DNA of 42,445 nt from Dehalococcoidia bacterium. Lineage in GTDB: Bacteria; Chloroflexota; Dehalococcoidia; GIF9; AB-539-J10. The translations under genes were made by a program, and so were the position numbers. Under the pieces are notes generated by a model that was not told where the DNA came from, did not search any database, and saw only the letters and a program-made list of their open reading frames with translations. This document shows, piece by piece, positions 7,646 to 16,740 of this stretch (the first letter of the stretch is position 1; every line of letters begins with the position of its first letter). Location of the stretch: assembly GCA_007129495.1 (NCBI GenBank), contig SKVJ01000029.1, positions 1 through 42,445 on the forward strand, written 5' to 3'.

Positions 7646-8725
7646 TTACCTCTCTGTGCAACCAATACAGGGATCTATGGACAAAGTAATTATTGGCACA
7701 TCAGCCAACTCGCAGCCAGGAAGCATACCTAACAGGGCGGGAATGTTGGCGAAAGTTGGCGTCCTCACCCGCACCCTCTCCAGATAGTTTGTGCCATTGC
7801 CCTTCAGGTACATGATTTCTTCTCCTCTCGGTTGCTCTACTCTGGAAACGGTTTCGCCCTCGGGATACTTGCTAACTGCGACCAATATCTCGCCCGCTGG
7901 CATCATCGCCAGGACTTCACGAACAAGCTCTACGCTACGATTGAGTTCCCTAACCCTGACCTTGGTGCGGGCATAGCTATCTCCAGCAGTTTCTACGACT
8001 GGGTCGATGCTTAGGTCGTTATAGGCAGCATACCCGGTCTGTCTTATATCCACTGTAACGCCACTTCCACGAGCCGTCGGGCCGACCGCTCCCAGGAACT
8101 CAGCCTGTTCCTTGGACACAATCCCTTTGCCCGCAGTCCGTCTATTGATAGTGTAGTCGTGGAGGAATACTGGAGAGATGGACTTATCCAGCATCTCTCT
8201 TAGAGCAAGCAATCTGCCATCCACTTCCTTAGCCATCTCACTGTCTATATCTCTTCTTACGCCGCCCACAGAGCAGGTGGACTGAATTATCCTGTGTCCT
8301 GCAGTCATCTCGGAAATATCCAGAACTATTTCTCTTGCACGCCAGCATTGCATGAACAAGCTTTCAAAGCCCATGGCATCAGCAAGGAGCCCCAGTGTGA
8401 GGAGGTGGCTATGTGTCCTGGAGAGTTCGCTCCAGAAGACACGAAGAAACCGGGCTCTGGAGGGCACCACGACATCCGTCAAGGCTTCCACCCCCTGACA
8501 ATAAGCTAAAGAGTGCATAAAGCTGCATATGCCACATATCCTCTCGATAAGGAAGACATTCTGGCGAAAGGTCTTGAGCTCGGCGGCTTTTTCGATTCCC
8601 CGGTGCATGTAGCCGATTATGGGAGTGACTCCAACTACGGTTTCATCCTCTAACTCCAGTTTAAGGTGGACAGGTTCGGGGAATACCGGGTGTTGGGGGC
8701 CAAATGGAATCACCGTTCGTGCCAT
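7646..8725 (-). CDS. echE: Group 4 [NiFe] hydrogenase large subunit (EchE/NuoD-like)
   Basis: Catalytic subunit of 359 residues for reversible proton reduction to H2. Both Ni-binding motifs are intact: RICGIC (Cys64, Cys67) and DPCIGC (Cys353, Cys356). This separates it from complex I NuoD, which lost these Cys. The open frame extends 14 codons upstream, but ATG at 8725 has GGAGG six bases before it and starts the family N-terminus (PFGPQHPVFPEP). The protein ends at CTER, directly after the second motif. Hence there is no C-terminal peptide to be removed by a maturation protease, as is known for M. barkeri EchE and R. rubrum CooH. It follows the NuoC-GltD fusion gene with a single base between. 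Confidence 0.95.
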   Translation of the reverse strand: MARTVIPFGPQHPVFPEPVHLKLELEDETVVGVTPIIGYMHRGIEKAAELKTFRQNVFLIERICGICSFMHSLAYCQGVEALTDVVVPSRARFLRVFWSELSRTHSHLLTLGLLADAMGFESLFMQCWRAREIVLDISEMTAGHRIIQSTCSVGGVRRDIDSEMAKEVDGRLLALREMLDKSISPVFLHDYTINRRTAGKGIVSKEQAEFLGAVGPTARGSGVTVDIRQTGYAAYNDLSIDPVVETAGDSYARTKVRVRELNRSVELVREVLAMMPAGEILVAVSKYPEGETVSRVEQPRGEEIMYLKGNGTNYLERVRVRTPTFANIPALLGMLPGCELADVPIITLSIDPCIGCTER

Positions 8726-8726
8726 T

Positions 8727-10505
8727 CTATTCCTCCAGATCACATCGCCAGCATCGCTTGCCCTCAACTATGGCCATTTCCTCAGTCAGCCCAAGTTCAA
8801 CCTCATCAAATCCCTGTAGTCGTTCGTCGATGGCTAGGCTTGGCATTACGACTCTCTGGTTGTTTCGCGCCCATCTCTCTATAAAAGTCTGGCGTGAAGT
8901 AAGATCTTTTACGTCCAATTCCAGAATGGGCAAGACCCCTTCGCCGCCAAGATATCTGTCTATCGAGATGGTTGCCTGTTTTGCCGACCTCACTGCTTCC
9001 ACAACGGATGCCGGTCCCGTAATCACGTCACCAGCGGCGAACACACCTTCTCTTGAGGTAGCCATAGTTTCGGCTTCGACAATAACAGTGTTCCTGCGGC
9101 CAGTTTCCAGAGCAAACTCCTGGGGCACGTCAGGGGATTGCCCGATGGCAGCAACAATTGCATCCACTTCCAGTTGAAACTCACTGCCCTCTATAGGCTC
9201 GGGTCGAGGCCTACCACTGGCATCTGGGGCTCCAAGCTTCATGCGAACGCTTTCTAGTATAACGGTATCGTTCTTACTCATTATTCTTCTTGGCGCGACC
9301 AGGAAGTCGATCTTCACACCCTCGCTTATCGCCTCTTCAATTTCTGAAGCATTGGCTGGCATCTCGGCTCTCGTGCGACGGTAGAGCATCATCACGTCTG
9401 TGGCTCCTATGCGCAGGGCAGACCGAGCTGCATCGATAGCAGCATTACCACCACCAATCACTGCTACCCGATTCCCCAACTCCGGTCTTTTGCCAAAACT
9501 CACGCCTCTCAGGAAGTCAATACACTCCAGGACTTTGTGGTGGTCCTCTCCCTCAAGACCCATCTTCATGCCTTGGTGAGCACCAGTGGCAACAAGGATT
9601 GCTTGATATCCATCCTGGAATAGCTTCTCCAACGAGGATACTTCGGCACCGGTCCGTATCTTCGCGCCGAGTTGCTTAACCAGCTCGATTTCTTCGTCGA
9701 GAACCTTTCTGGGAAGCCGATATGCGGGAATCCCCACACGCATCATGCCCCCAGCTTCAGGCAAAGCCTCGAGTATCGCAACTTCATGTCCCATCTTAAC
9801 CAGGTAGTAAGCTGCAGTAAGCCCCGCCGGCCCTGAGCCAATTATGGCTACGCGCTTACCTGTTGGTTCCGCAACAACCTCTTCTTCATACGTGGTATTG
9901 TCATAGGCGAATCGCTTGAGCATTCTGACGGCAATAGGCTCTTCCTGCTTTGCCTGGCGGCAGGGAGTCTCACAGGGGGCGAAACACACCCGTCCCAGAA
10001 TCCCCGGGAACGGCAAGGATTGCTTGATCACCGCCAATGCGTCAGCGGGTCTGTCTTCGCCAATAAGCCGAACATAACGAGGTATATCAATGCCCGCAGG
10101 ACAGGCTTCACTGCACCTGGCAGGGTGCCTCGTTGCTGCGGTTAACTCATAGGGGGTAGGTTTAAGGAGCGCAGCCTCCGGGCTCTCCTTGGAGCGCAAG
10201 AACCTCCCCTGAAAATCAAGAGTGATGCCACTTAACTGGATATCGAAGTGATCCCGTATTTCAAGTTCAGCCAGGGAGGCAGAAGGATAGATGCTGGTTA
10301 TACTGGGCCAGGTATCGCCCTTAGCGACTCTTGCCCTGACGTGTGTTAAAGGCCCCGGCGCTTCCTGAGGTTCGAAGTGGTAGATAAGCTCAAACTCGTC
10401 GACCAGATCAACGCAACTGATTGTGCCCAACCTGGCTCTTTCGGCCAGCATTCCCTGTATTTCGGGAATAAGCTCATCCTTACTGACAAATACTTCATGT
10501 TCCAT
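8727..10505 (-). CDS. NuoC/EchD-like subunit fused to a GltD/NfnB-like NAD(P)H dehydrogenase module
   Basis: Fusion protein of 592 residues in the EchD position of the operon. Residues 1-112 are a NuoC (30-kDa)-like domain; AELEIRDHFDIQLSGI matches the conserved E-x-x-x-x-D-x-F region. The rest is a complete glutamate synthase small-subunit-like flavoprotein: FeS segment with Cys131, 135, 174, 178 and 182 (CSEACP, CFAPCETPC), FAD loop GSGPAGL (223-229), NAD(P) loop GGGNAAIDAARSA (351-363), AAGDV near 490, and a C-terminal CWRC. Such modules bring NAD(P)H electrons to FeS chains. I chose ATG at 10505 because AGGGAAG lies ten bases before it; TTG at 10514 is the longer alternative. It overlaps the NuoB-like gene by 11 bases. 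No frameshift separates the two parts, so the fusion appears genuine. NAD versus NADP preference is not clear. Confidence 0.93.
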   Translation of the reverse strand: MEHEVFVSKDELIPEIQGMLAERARLGTISCVDLVDEFELIYHFEPQEAPGPLTHVRARVAKGDTWPSITSIYPSASLAELEIRDHFDIQLSGITLDFQGRFLRSKESPEAALLKPTPYELTAATRHPARCSEACPAGIDIPRYVRLIGEDRPADALAVIKQSLPFPGILGRVCFAPCETPCRQAKQEEPIAVRMLKRFAYDNTTYEEEVVAEPTGKRVAIIGSGPAGLTAAYYLVKMGHEVAILEALPEAGGMMRVGIPAYRLPRKVLDEEIELVKQLGAKIRTGAEVSSLEKLFQDGYQAILVATGAHQGMKMGLEGEDHHKVLECIDFLRGVSFGKRPELGNRVAVIGGGNAAIDAARSALRIGATDVMMLYRRTRAEMPANASEIEEAISEGVKIDFLVAPRRIMSKNDTVILESVRMKLGAPDASGRPRPEPIEGSEFQLEVDAIVAAIGQSPDVPQEFALETGRRNTVIVEAETMATSREGVFAAGDVITGPASVVEAVRSAKQATISIDRYLGGEGVLPILELDVKDLTSRQTFIERWARNNQRVVMPSLAIDERLQGFDEVELGLTEEMAIVEGKRCWRCDLEE

Positions 10506-10923
10506 ATGTTTCAAGCTTCCCTAGTGCCAATACCACCGCATCAATGATGGCTTCGGGCCTGGCTGCACAGCCGGGGACATAAACGTCGACAGGTACGACT
10601 GTATCTATACCGCCAAGGATATTGGGGCACTTGTCAAAGACTCCGCCAGTCGAGCCACACACTCCTACTACTATAACGAGCTTGGGCTCTGGCATCTGGT
10701 CATAGATATTGCGCAATACCCGGTAATTACGCCAGTTTGCCGGGCCGGTAACCAATAGCACATCAGCATGTTTGGGATTCCCCATGTTGACGATTCCGAA
10801 CCTTTCTACGTCATACAGGGGAGTGAGAGCGGCGAGTATCTCTATGTCACATCCGTTGCAGCTACCGCAGCTATAGTGTAGCAGCCACGGGGACTTGATT
10901 CGCGATCTGGTTAGAATGTCCAT
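10495..10923 (-). CDS. echC: Ech-type hydrogenase small subunit (NuoB/EchC-like)
   Basis: Small subunit of 142 residues holding the proximal [4Fe-4S] cluster next to the NiFe site. The ligand pattern is complete: CNGC (Cys22, Cys25), Cys89 in VGVCGSTGG, and Cys119 in VPGCAARPE. Cys19 in SCGSCNGC is additional. The length and the absence of the long N-terminal signal of uptake hydrogenases fit group 4 enzymes that sit on the cytoplasmic side of the membrane. ATG at 10923 lies three bases after the NuoH-like stop, and the gene's end overlaps the next gene, so the subunits are probably translationally coupled. Confidence 0.93.
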   Translation of the reverse strand: MDILTRSRIKSPWLLHYSCGSCNGCDIEILAALTPLYDVERFGIVNMGNPKHADVLLVTGPANWRNYRVLRNIYDQMPEPKLVIVVGVCGSTGGVFDKCPNILGGIDTVVPVDVYVPGCAARPEAIIDAVVLALGKLETYGT

Positions 10924-10926
10924 TCG

Positions 10927-11796
10927 TTACATCCAGCCTAAATGAATTAATACGGAGTTCAAGGTTATCAGCGTGATGCCGCAGCCCCAGGCAAATTTCA
11001 CCATCCAAGACCACGTAAGACGAGAGGTGACGTTATCGATGATCAGGACAATAAACCAGCCGGCCAAAGCTATTATGAATGATAGCCACCACAGGCTGCC
11101 TACGACCCAGAACAGTCCCAGGATAGATAGAACAAAGATCTTCGCGTACCAATGTCCCAGTTCGATTAGAGCAAGATAAGGGCCGGAGTACTCCGTCAGC
11201 ACCCCCCTCACCAGTTCCTGATGGGCGTGCTCTGAGCCAGAGATGTCGAACGGAGATTTCCTCATCACTAAAGCTACCGGAATAAGCAGGGCAGCAAAGG
11301 TAATCCACAAACTGGGAAGGAGGGGTTGGCCATGCGCGAATATGTCCGCAATGAGAAAACTGCCCACCTTAAGCGATACGGGAATCGCTGACAGAAGGAG
11401 AATAGGTTCGAGTGCCAGGAGCTGGAGGAGTTCTCGATGCCCCCCATATTGGCTATAGGGAGATTTCACGCTTAGAGCTCCAAGAGGCAGGCAGACACTA
11501 CCGAAGAAGAAGACAAGCAGTGACAGTACCAGGTCTTGCCTCAGGGCGAGGAGTACTACGGCGGTGACGATCAGGCCAACAAAGGCACAAGCAAACACAA
11601 GCTGAGCCTGACCGGCCACCATGGGCTTCTTGCCCAAGAGTTTGATGATATCGTAGAAGGGCTGAATTATTGGAGGGCCGATTCTTCCCTGCATGTGCGC
11701 AGTAAGCTTACGGTCAACGCCCGACAGCAGCCCCGCGACAAGCGGGACGACTATAACAGCAATTATCACACTCACGAAAATCCAGCCCGAACTCAT
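10927..11796 (-). CDS. echB: Ech-type hydrogenase membrane subunit (NuoH/EchB-like)
   Basis: Integral membrane protein of 289 residues of the NuoH/HycD/EchB family, which anchors the hydrophilic arm and forms the proximal part of the ion path. About eight hydrophobic helices are visible. Family signatures are present: GRIGPPIIQPFYDIIKLLGK near the N-terminus, and PFDISGSEHAHQELVRGVLTE in the middle, the conserved acidic cytoplasmic loop. The ATG at 11796 overlaps the stop of the preceding gene (ATGA), so translation is coupled. Its order after the NuoL-like gene and before the NuoB-like gene equals that of known ech operons. Confidence 0.93.
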   Translation of the reverse strand: MSSGWIFVSVIIAVIVVPLVAGLLSGVDRKLTAHMQGRIGPPIIQPFYDIIKLLGKKPMVAGQAQLVFACAFVGLIVTAVVLLALRQDLVLSLLVFFFGSVCLPLGALSVKSPYSQYGGHRELLQLLALEPILLLSAIPVSLKVGSFLIADIFAHGQPLLPSLWITFAALLIPVALVMRKSPFDISGSEHAHQELVRGVLTEYSGPYLALIELGHWYAKIFVLSILGLFWVVGSLWWLSFIIALAGWFIVLIIDNVTSRLTWSWMVKFAWGCGITLITLNSVLIHLGWM

Positions 11797-13769
11797 ATCG
11801 CCACCATCGCGAACAGGATAACGAGGAGAACAATGCCTGCAGGGATAACGAACCTGTCAAGCCTTTGTTCTCCCAGAAGACCTTCGATATAGAACCCGCC
11901 GGTCATTAGGGGTGTCCTTTCGTCGGCTACAGCAACAAACTCATCTGACCCTATTTCCACATTCTCTCCGCACATGAAAGCGGGTCGGGTGGCTTCCGGT
12001 TTGGCTTTCATAGTAGCTAAAGGAAGCAATAGCACTATTGCCACTACTATGAAAATTGGCCAGCCGGCAAAAACCCCGCCTATGGCCCTCAAGAACCAGG
12101 CCTCAGTAGTAAAAGCCAGAGTTGGATCGTAACCCGCACCAACAATAATTGGGACAATGGCAGCGTTGTATAACGGAGCGATGAATACGCTCGATAGCAC
12201 GGCAAAGCCGAGCAAGGTCAACAGGACGCCATGATAATGAGAAACGAACGGCTCTAATCTGGCACTCTCAGACGTAGGACTCTGGCACAGGATGCGTCCC
12301 AGCCACTTAGCCCAGAATACTGTAGCGGCTCCGATGCTCAGCATGAGGAGCGCCAGCACCAGAGAAGACCATATGCCAATAACTGCTGCTGCCTGAATAG
12401 TTGCCCACTTGCTTAACAGGATACCAAAAGGAGCTACCAGCAAAGACAGTATGGCTGTCATGGTTATACCCGTCAGCAGGGGCTGCCTCCTGGCCAGTCC
12501 CTCCATATTCTCCACGTCGTTGCTCCGGATATGCTGTTCGATAGTACCCGCACACAAGTAGAGGAGGATCATGGATATAGTAAGAAAGATCACCAGCATG
12601 ACGCCCGCAGTGAGAGCCAGGGGAGTACCAATGCCAGCGCAAACTATGATGAGTGCCAGATTGCTGATCGCGGAACAGACCAGAATGCTGATGCTGCCGC
12701 GCTGACTTATGGCTATTAATCCAAGGGATAGCGAACTGGCAGCCCCAAATATGGCCAGGAAGGTTGCAAACTGAGTGCCAACGAAGCCGGGAGACATATA
12801 AAGAACAATAAAGACCCCAGTCGTCATGAAAGGATGTAGGATGGCGTGGACCGGGGCAGGGGAAACCAGGGCCGCTTTGATTCCCCATCCGTGGAAAGGG
12901 ATCTGCGCAGCCTTGGTAATGCCGGCCACACACAGCAAGGCGAAAGGTAAGAATAGCACTGGGTAGGCCACAGCACCGTTAGCAATAAGGGTGCTCAACG
13001 AAATAGTATTGAGGGGACTGTACCAAGACAGGATAATGGCTACAGAAAAACCGATATTGCCTATGAGGCATATCCATAAGGTGCGAAAAGCACCGGCTAT
13101 TGCTTCCGGAGTCTCGTCATGGCGGATCAGAGCGTAGGCACAGAGTGTGGTTAGTCCCCAGAAGAAGGCCAGCCAGAGAAGGTTATCGGAGAAGGCGACT
13201 CCATTCATGGCACCAATGAGAACCAGCATGTAGAAAAAGAAACTTGGCTGTCTTGTTCCTTTAAGCTCGCCCAGGTGCGTCCGGTGTTCTTCATGGTTCT
13301 TCATGTACCTGACCGCATATACGCAGATAAGCGGGCATGTCACTGAAATGAGAATACCCCGCAATAATGAAAAATGATCCACGTAGAGGGCAGGATTAGC
13401 CACAAGGGGCACTTCTGGTGCTAAGGCGAATTGAAAAACCGCTATGGGTGTGACTGCGGCTAGAGCCACGACTATAGTAAGCACACTATGCAGGGATACT
13501 CCCCTTCGCCGGATATCCATGGCGGCAACAAAGACGATATAGGCCAGCATCACCATGCCCAGGACCAGAACGATCCACTTTGAAGTAGGACCCGCATAAT
13601 ACTTAAGCGGGAGGCTCCATTGCTGGGCAAGCAGAATGGAACTGCCTATAAGGAATACGGCGGTAAGGTAAACAATACCTGCTCGCACTTCAGATTTCTT
13701 AACCACCAGGCAAATAGAACCGGTAACTATAGGGAGCAAAATTAGCCAGCGAATCAAGACTTCAGCCAC
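11793..13769 (-). CDS. echA: Ech-type hydrogenase antiporter-like subunit (NuoL/HyfB/EchA-like)
   Basis: Large membrane protein of 658 residues of the NuoL/MrpA-D family. It has many hydrophobic helices and the proton-translocation core (for example FALLCVAGITKAAQIPFHGW, with the conserved Lys in the middle helix, and SPAPVHAILHPFMTTGVFI). It would move H+ or Na+ across the membrane during hydrogenase turnover. It is the first gene of the operon. The start appears to be GTG at 13769 with AGGGGG about eight bases upstream. The C-terminal part includes a loop FMCGENVEIGSDEF like that in HyfB/EchA relatives. There is no other antiporter gene in the operon, so this is a six-subunit Ech-like enzyme and not a 12-14 gene Mbh/Hyf complex. 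Confidence 0.92.
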   Translation of the reverse strand: MAEVLIRWLILLPIVTGSICLVVKKSEVRAGIVYLTAVFLIGSSILLAQQWSLPLKYYAGPTSKWIVLVLGMVMLAYIVFVAAMDIRRRGVSLHSVLTIVVALAAVTPIAVFQFALAPEVPLVANPALYVDHFSLLRGILISVTCPLICVYAVRYMKNHEEHRTHLGELKGTRQPSFFFYMLVLIGAMNGVAFSDNLLWLAFFWGLTTLCAYALIRHDETPEAIAGAFRTLWICLIGNIGFSVAIILSWYSPLNTISLSTLIANGAVAYPVLFLPFALLCVAGITKAAQIPFHGWGIKAALVSPAPVHAILHPFMTTGVFIVLYMSPGFVGTQFATFLAIFGAASSLSLGLIAISQRGSISILVCSAISNLALIIVCAGIGTPLALTAGVMLVIFLTISMILLYLCAGTIEQHIRSNDVENMEGLARRQPLLTGITMTAILSLLVAPFGILLSKWATIQAAAVIGIWSSLVLALLMLSIGAATVFWAKWLGRILCQSPTSESARLEPFVSHYHGVLLTLLGFAVLSSVFIAPLYNAAIVPIIVGAGYDPTLAFTTEAWFLRAIGGVFAGWPIFIVVAIVLLLPLATMKAKPEATRPAFMCGENVEIGSDEFVAVADERTPLMTGGFYIEGLLGEQRLDRFVIPAGIVLLVILFAMVAI

Positions 13770-13843
13770 AGGGAATCCCCCTAGCGTGCAGTATTCTTGC
13801 GGATTGTAACAGCACTGGCGTGAACTCCGTTAACTGGAGTGGA

Positions 13844-14443
13844 TCAGGCCACGGATAAGACACGGTTTCGAACTGTTCCAGCATATTGCAGCGGGCTCAG
13901 GTAATGCAAGCTCTGATGCAAACGATCTGCCCGATACCAGGTGCGATAGGTCTCCCAGCCGGTCAGTTCCTCCCAGAAACTCCGGTACTCATGGTGATAG
14001 ATCTCTCCGCCTTGTAACTGCTGGTGAACGAGTCGATGTACGGTTTGCCCTCCGGGCACTTGACCCCGGCGTATTCCAGTCTTACGTTCAGCTATCTGGC
14101 GGTCTCCCGGAACCGGTGCGCCCGGAATTGCGAGCCACGGTCTACCCGCACCGTCAGTTCATGTCCTTCCGACAGCCTTCTCCTTAAAAGTCCCAGCATG
14201 GCTCTCTCAAGGGCTGCAGTCGCCTCCACCGTCCGGCAACGGTCGGAGGAGACATCTGCATCGATATCGCAGATCCAGCCGTCGATGACGGCGCCGAGGC
14301 AGGCATCACCCTGCCGTGTTGTACTCGTCCTGCAGATTGATGACACCTCCCCTCCTTCCTATGGTGGTCGTACGGTTGCAGAAACCGAAGAGGTCGCTGA
14401 TTGTTGTAAGCGCATGCAGAGTCGCAGGGGGTTACTCCAGTGA
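13844..14443 (-). pseudogene. Frameshifted IS3-family transposase (orfB) remnant
   Basis: Three overlapping minus-strand frames each carry a part of an IS3-type integrase core. The segment at 14346-14092 has an AVIDGW strand followed by TVRVDRGSQFRAHRFRE (second catalytic Asp). Around 14040 the sense switches frame between KPYIDSFTSSYKAE and GEIYHHEYRSFWEEL, then ends with RLHQSLHYLSPLQYAG, the family C-terminus. At least two frameshifts disrupt it, so it is dead. orfA and the terminal repeats were not found. It separates the hydrogenase operon from the GNAT gene. Confidence 0.75.
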
Positions 14444-15589
14444 CATCTCGTAAATGCGCCACGTTTTGTGGCGGCGGCCACCCATGAACTCTGACAAGCC
14501 GATAATCTCGTAGTTGTCATCGAGCAACATCGAGGCTTCGCATTCGGTGTAGCCGTTCATCTGCGCATATGCTTTTACTTCGGAGAATAGCAGACCGTCG
14601 AGTCCCATGCGTCGAAAGCGTGGCGGGATACCGAAGAACATCAGCCGCATAAACGGAATGCGTCGCCTCATCCACAAGAGCCGCAGCACACGCACTATGT
14701 CTGAATCCCCGTACCATTTCCAGCGAGGTCGTAACGCTCGATTGGGATCCGGAAAGGCGCCCAAAATTGCCGCCGGTTCGTCGTCGACGTAAGCGAAGCG
14801 CATCAGGCCCGGATCGATGACCGGCCGCAGGGTGTCGGCCACCGCGTCAGCCTCCTCATCCGTCAGGGGCAGAAAACCCCAGTTTTCGTTCCAAGCCTCG
14901 TTGAACAGCTTTACGATGATACGTACCTCGCTGCGAAAGTTCTTCAAGTCGACTATGCGGGTTGTGACGTTGTGCCTCCGCCTCGCACGTTCAGCCAGCA
15001 CCGTGAGCGCAGGATGGACAGGCGTGGTCACGTCCATGAGATAGGCATGGTAATCCATTGCTTTGGAGAAGCCGTAGCGGTCCATGAATAGAGCGTAGTA
15101 TGGAGGATTGTGCGTGAGTTCCACCGTCGGACAGGCATCGAAGCCCTCGATGAGTATGCCCTGGCGCTCATATGTGCTGTTGGAATACTCTCCGGGACCC
15201 CGCAATAAGGTCATGCCGCGTGTCTTCACCCAGTCCCGAGCACAATCGAACAGAGTCTTAGCAGCCTCATAGTCCTCGGTCACCTCGAAGAATCCAAAGA
15301 ACCCGATACGTGAACCGTAGTATGCGTTGAAACGGCGGTTCATTGCGGCCGAGATACGTCCCACTGGTATGCCATCGCGCCGGGCGAGGAAATGAGTGAC
15401 CTCAGCGTCACGGTGATAAGGATGAGCTGACGTCAACAGTCCTTTGAGGCCCAGAAGGCGGCTCCCAAGCAGGTCACCGCGAAGAGGAGGCGTCCAGCAT
15501 GGATCTCTCCTGTGGAGAATCCATGAAAACTCCGCAAACTGCCTCAGGCGAGAATCATCGAGAGGGATTTCTTCAATCTCTACGTGCAT
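14432..15589 (-). CDS. GNAT-like N-acetyltransferase family protein, about 385 residues
   Basis: Large protein of the group often annotated as GNAT or YghO-like. It has an N-terminal domain with RDPCWTPPLRGD and FLARRDGIPVGRISAAMNR, a middle LLRGPGEYSNSTYERQGILI, and a C-terminal acyltransferase-like half with GIPPRFRRMGLDGLLFSEV, which resembles an acetyl-CoA pyrophosphate loop. The last 40 residues (ECEASMLLDDN) are typical of the same group. The substrate is unknown. The frame is open 25 codons further upstream; I chose ATG at 15589 because it begins the conserved part, although its ribosome-binding site is weak. It is not linked to its neighbours by direction or spacing. Confidence 0.7.
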   Translation of the reverse strand: MHVEIEEIPLDDSRLRQFAEFSWILHRRDPCWTPPLRGDLLGSRLLGLKGLLTSAHPYHRDAEVTHFLARRDGIPVGRISAAMNRRFNAYYGSRIGFFGFFEVTEDYEAAKTLFDCARDWVKTRGMTLLRGPGEYSNSTYERQGILIEGFDACPTVELTHNPPYYALFMDRYGFSKAMDYHAYLMDVTTPVHPALTVLAERARRRHNVTTRIVDLKNFRSEVRIIVKLFNEAWNENWGFLPLTDEEADAVADTLRPVIDPGLMRFAYVDDEPAAILGAFPDPNRALRPRWKWYGDSDIVRVLRLLWMRRRIPFMRLMFFGIPPRFRRMGLDGLLFSEVKAYAQMNGYTECEASMLLDDNYEIIGLSEFMGGRRHKTWRIYEMSLE

Positions 15590-15903
15590 GCCGGCATCAC
15601 ACCCCTTCGGTTGCGCATGGGCAGACTCTCTGCGATGGGCTTCTGGAGAGGAACCCGCTGGCATGACAGAATAGCAGAATCGATTCCTCGGAAGACGACA
15701 GTCCTGTCAGTTGTACGTAGTAGCCCCTTTGTGCTGCACCAACTCGGCTCGCATTCTGCAGGCGGGATGGAATGGATGTGGGTCTGGTAGAATCCCATAC
15801 GACCAACCTGTCTGTGACGATACATTGTGAGCCGTCCGGCGAAGGTCCGTATGTGGCCTGTATTCTAATCGGTCGTGAACGTTCATCTGTATAAGGAGAT
15901 CCA
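15590..15903. other. Intergenic region between divergent GNAT-like and RraA-like genes
   Basis: A 314-base divergent spacer. Overlapping short frames on the minus strand have no support. It must hold the promoters of both flanking genes, but I could not pick clear -10/-35 pairs. The only clear element is the ribosome-binding site ATAAGGAGAT just before 15904. Confidence 0.5.
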
Positions 15904-16593
15904 ATGAAACTGTGGAACACTGATCAGGAATTGTTCGAACTTGCGAAACGGGAATTGTTCACCGCCGTCGTAGGCGACGTGATGGACAAGATGGGACTGC
16001 AACGGCAGTTTCTACCTCCGGGAATACATCCCCTGCGCGACGACATGGTGGTTATAGGACGCGCGATGCCTGTACTTGAAGCTGATTTTTTCGCCGAGAA
16101 TCCCGACAGCAGCAATCCGGTGATGGCAAAGCCATTCGGCCTGCTGTTCGAAGCTCTTGACGATCTGAAGACCAATGAGGTGTACGTATGCACCGGATCC
16201 AGTCCCACGTATGCGCTGTGGGGTGGTCTTATGAGCGTGCGCGCCATGCATCTGGGAGCTGTCGGGACCGTGATGAATGGTTACTCGCGGGATACGAATG
16301 AGATACTCCACCTTGGATTCCCGTGTTTCTCGTTTGGCCCCTACGCACAGGATCAGGCTCCGCGGGGTAAGGTGCTGGACTTTCGTGTATCCATCAGGAT
16401 AGGCGTGGCGAACATATGCCCTGGGGATATTCTCTTCGGGGATGTTGACGGTGTGTGCGTGATTCCTCGCGAGGCCGAGGTCGAGGCGTTTTCCGGAGCA
16501 GTCGAAAAGGTGCGGGGTGAAAACGACGTCAGAAAAGCCATTGAGGGCGGCATGAGTGCCGCTGAGGCCTTCAGGAAGTACGGCATCATGTAG
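15904..16593 (+). CDS. RraA-like / HMG aldolase superfamily protein
   Basis: Protein of 229 residues of the RraA-like family, which includes class II pyruvate aldolases (4-hydroxy-4-methyl-2-oxoglutarate aldolase) and oxaloacetate decarboxylases. Visible features are VVGDVMDKMG at the N-terminus, WGGLMSVRAMHLGAVGTVMN, the Arg-Asp pair in NGYSRDTNEI used for substrate and metal binding, and GDVDGVCVIPREAE near the end. The start follows AAGGAG. True RraA (RNase E inhibitor) is unlikely, since that role belongs to Enterobacteria. It opens a same-strand cluster with a GntR regulator and 2-oxoacid metabolism genes, which suggests cleavage or decarboxylation of an oxoacid. Confidence 0.85.
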   Translation: MKLWNTDQELFELAKRELFTAVVGDVMDKMGLQRQFLPPGIHPLRDDMVVIGRAMPVLEADFFAENPDSSNPVMAKPFGLLFEALDDLKTNEVYVCTGSSPTYALWGGLMSVRAMHLGAVGTVMNGYSRDTNEILHLGFPCFSFGPYAQDQAPRGKVLDFRVSIRIGVANICPGDILFGDVDGVCVIPREAEVEAFSGAVEKVRGENDVRKAIEGGMSAAEAFRKYGIM

Positions 16594-16740
16594 TGGAAGA
16601 GGGATATCGTGGCATGTGTTGTCAGGCCCTGCATAGCTAGCGGACGTCCGTCGTACCGCGTCAAAGTCTTTGTGCTGGAATACCTTGTTGAAGGTGCTTC
16701 TCTTTGAAAGGCCGTTGACACTGCTGCTTGTAACATGTAA

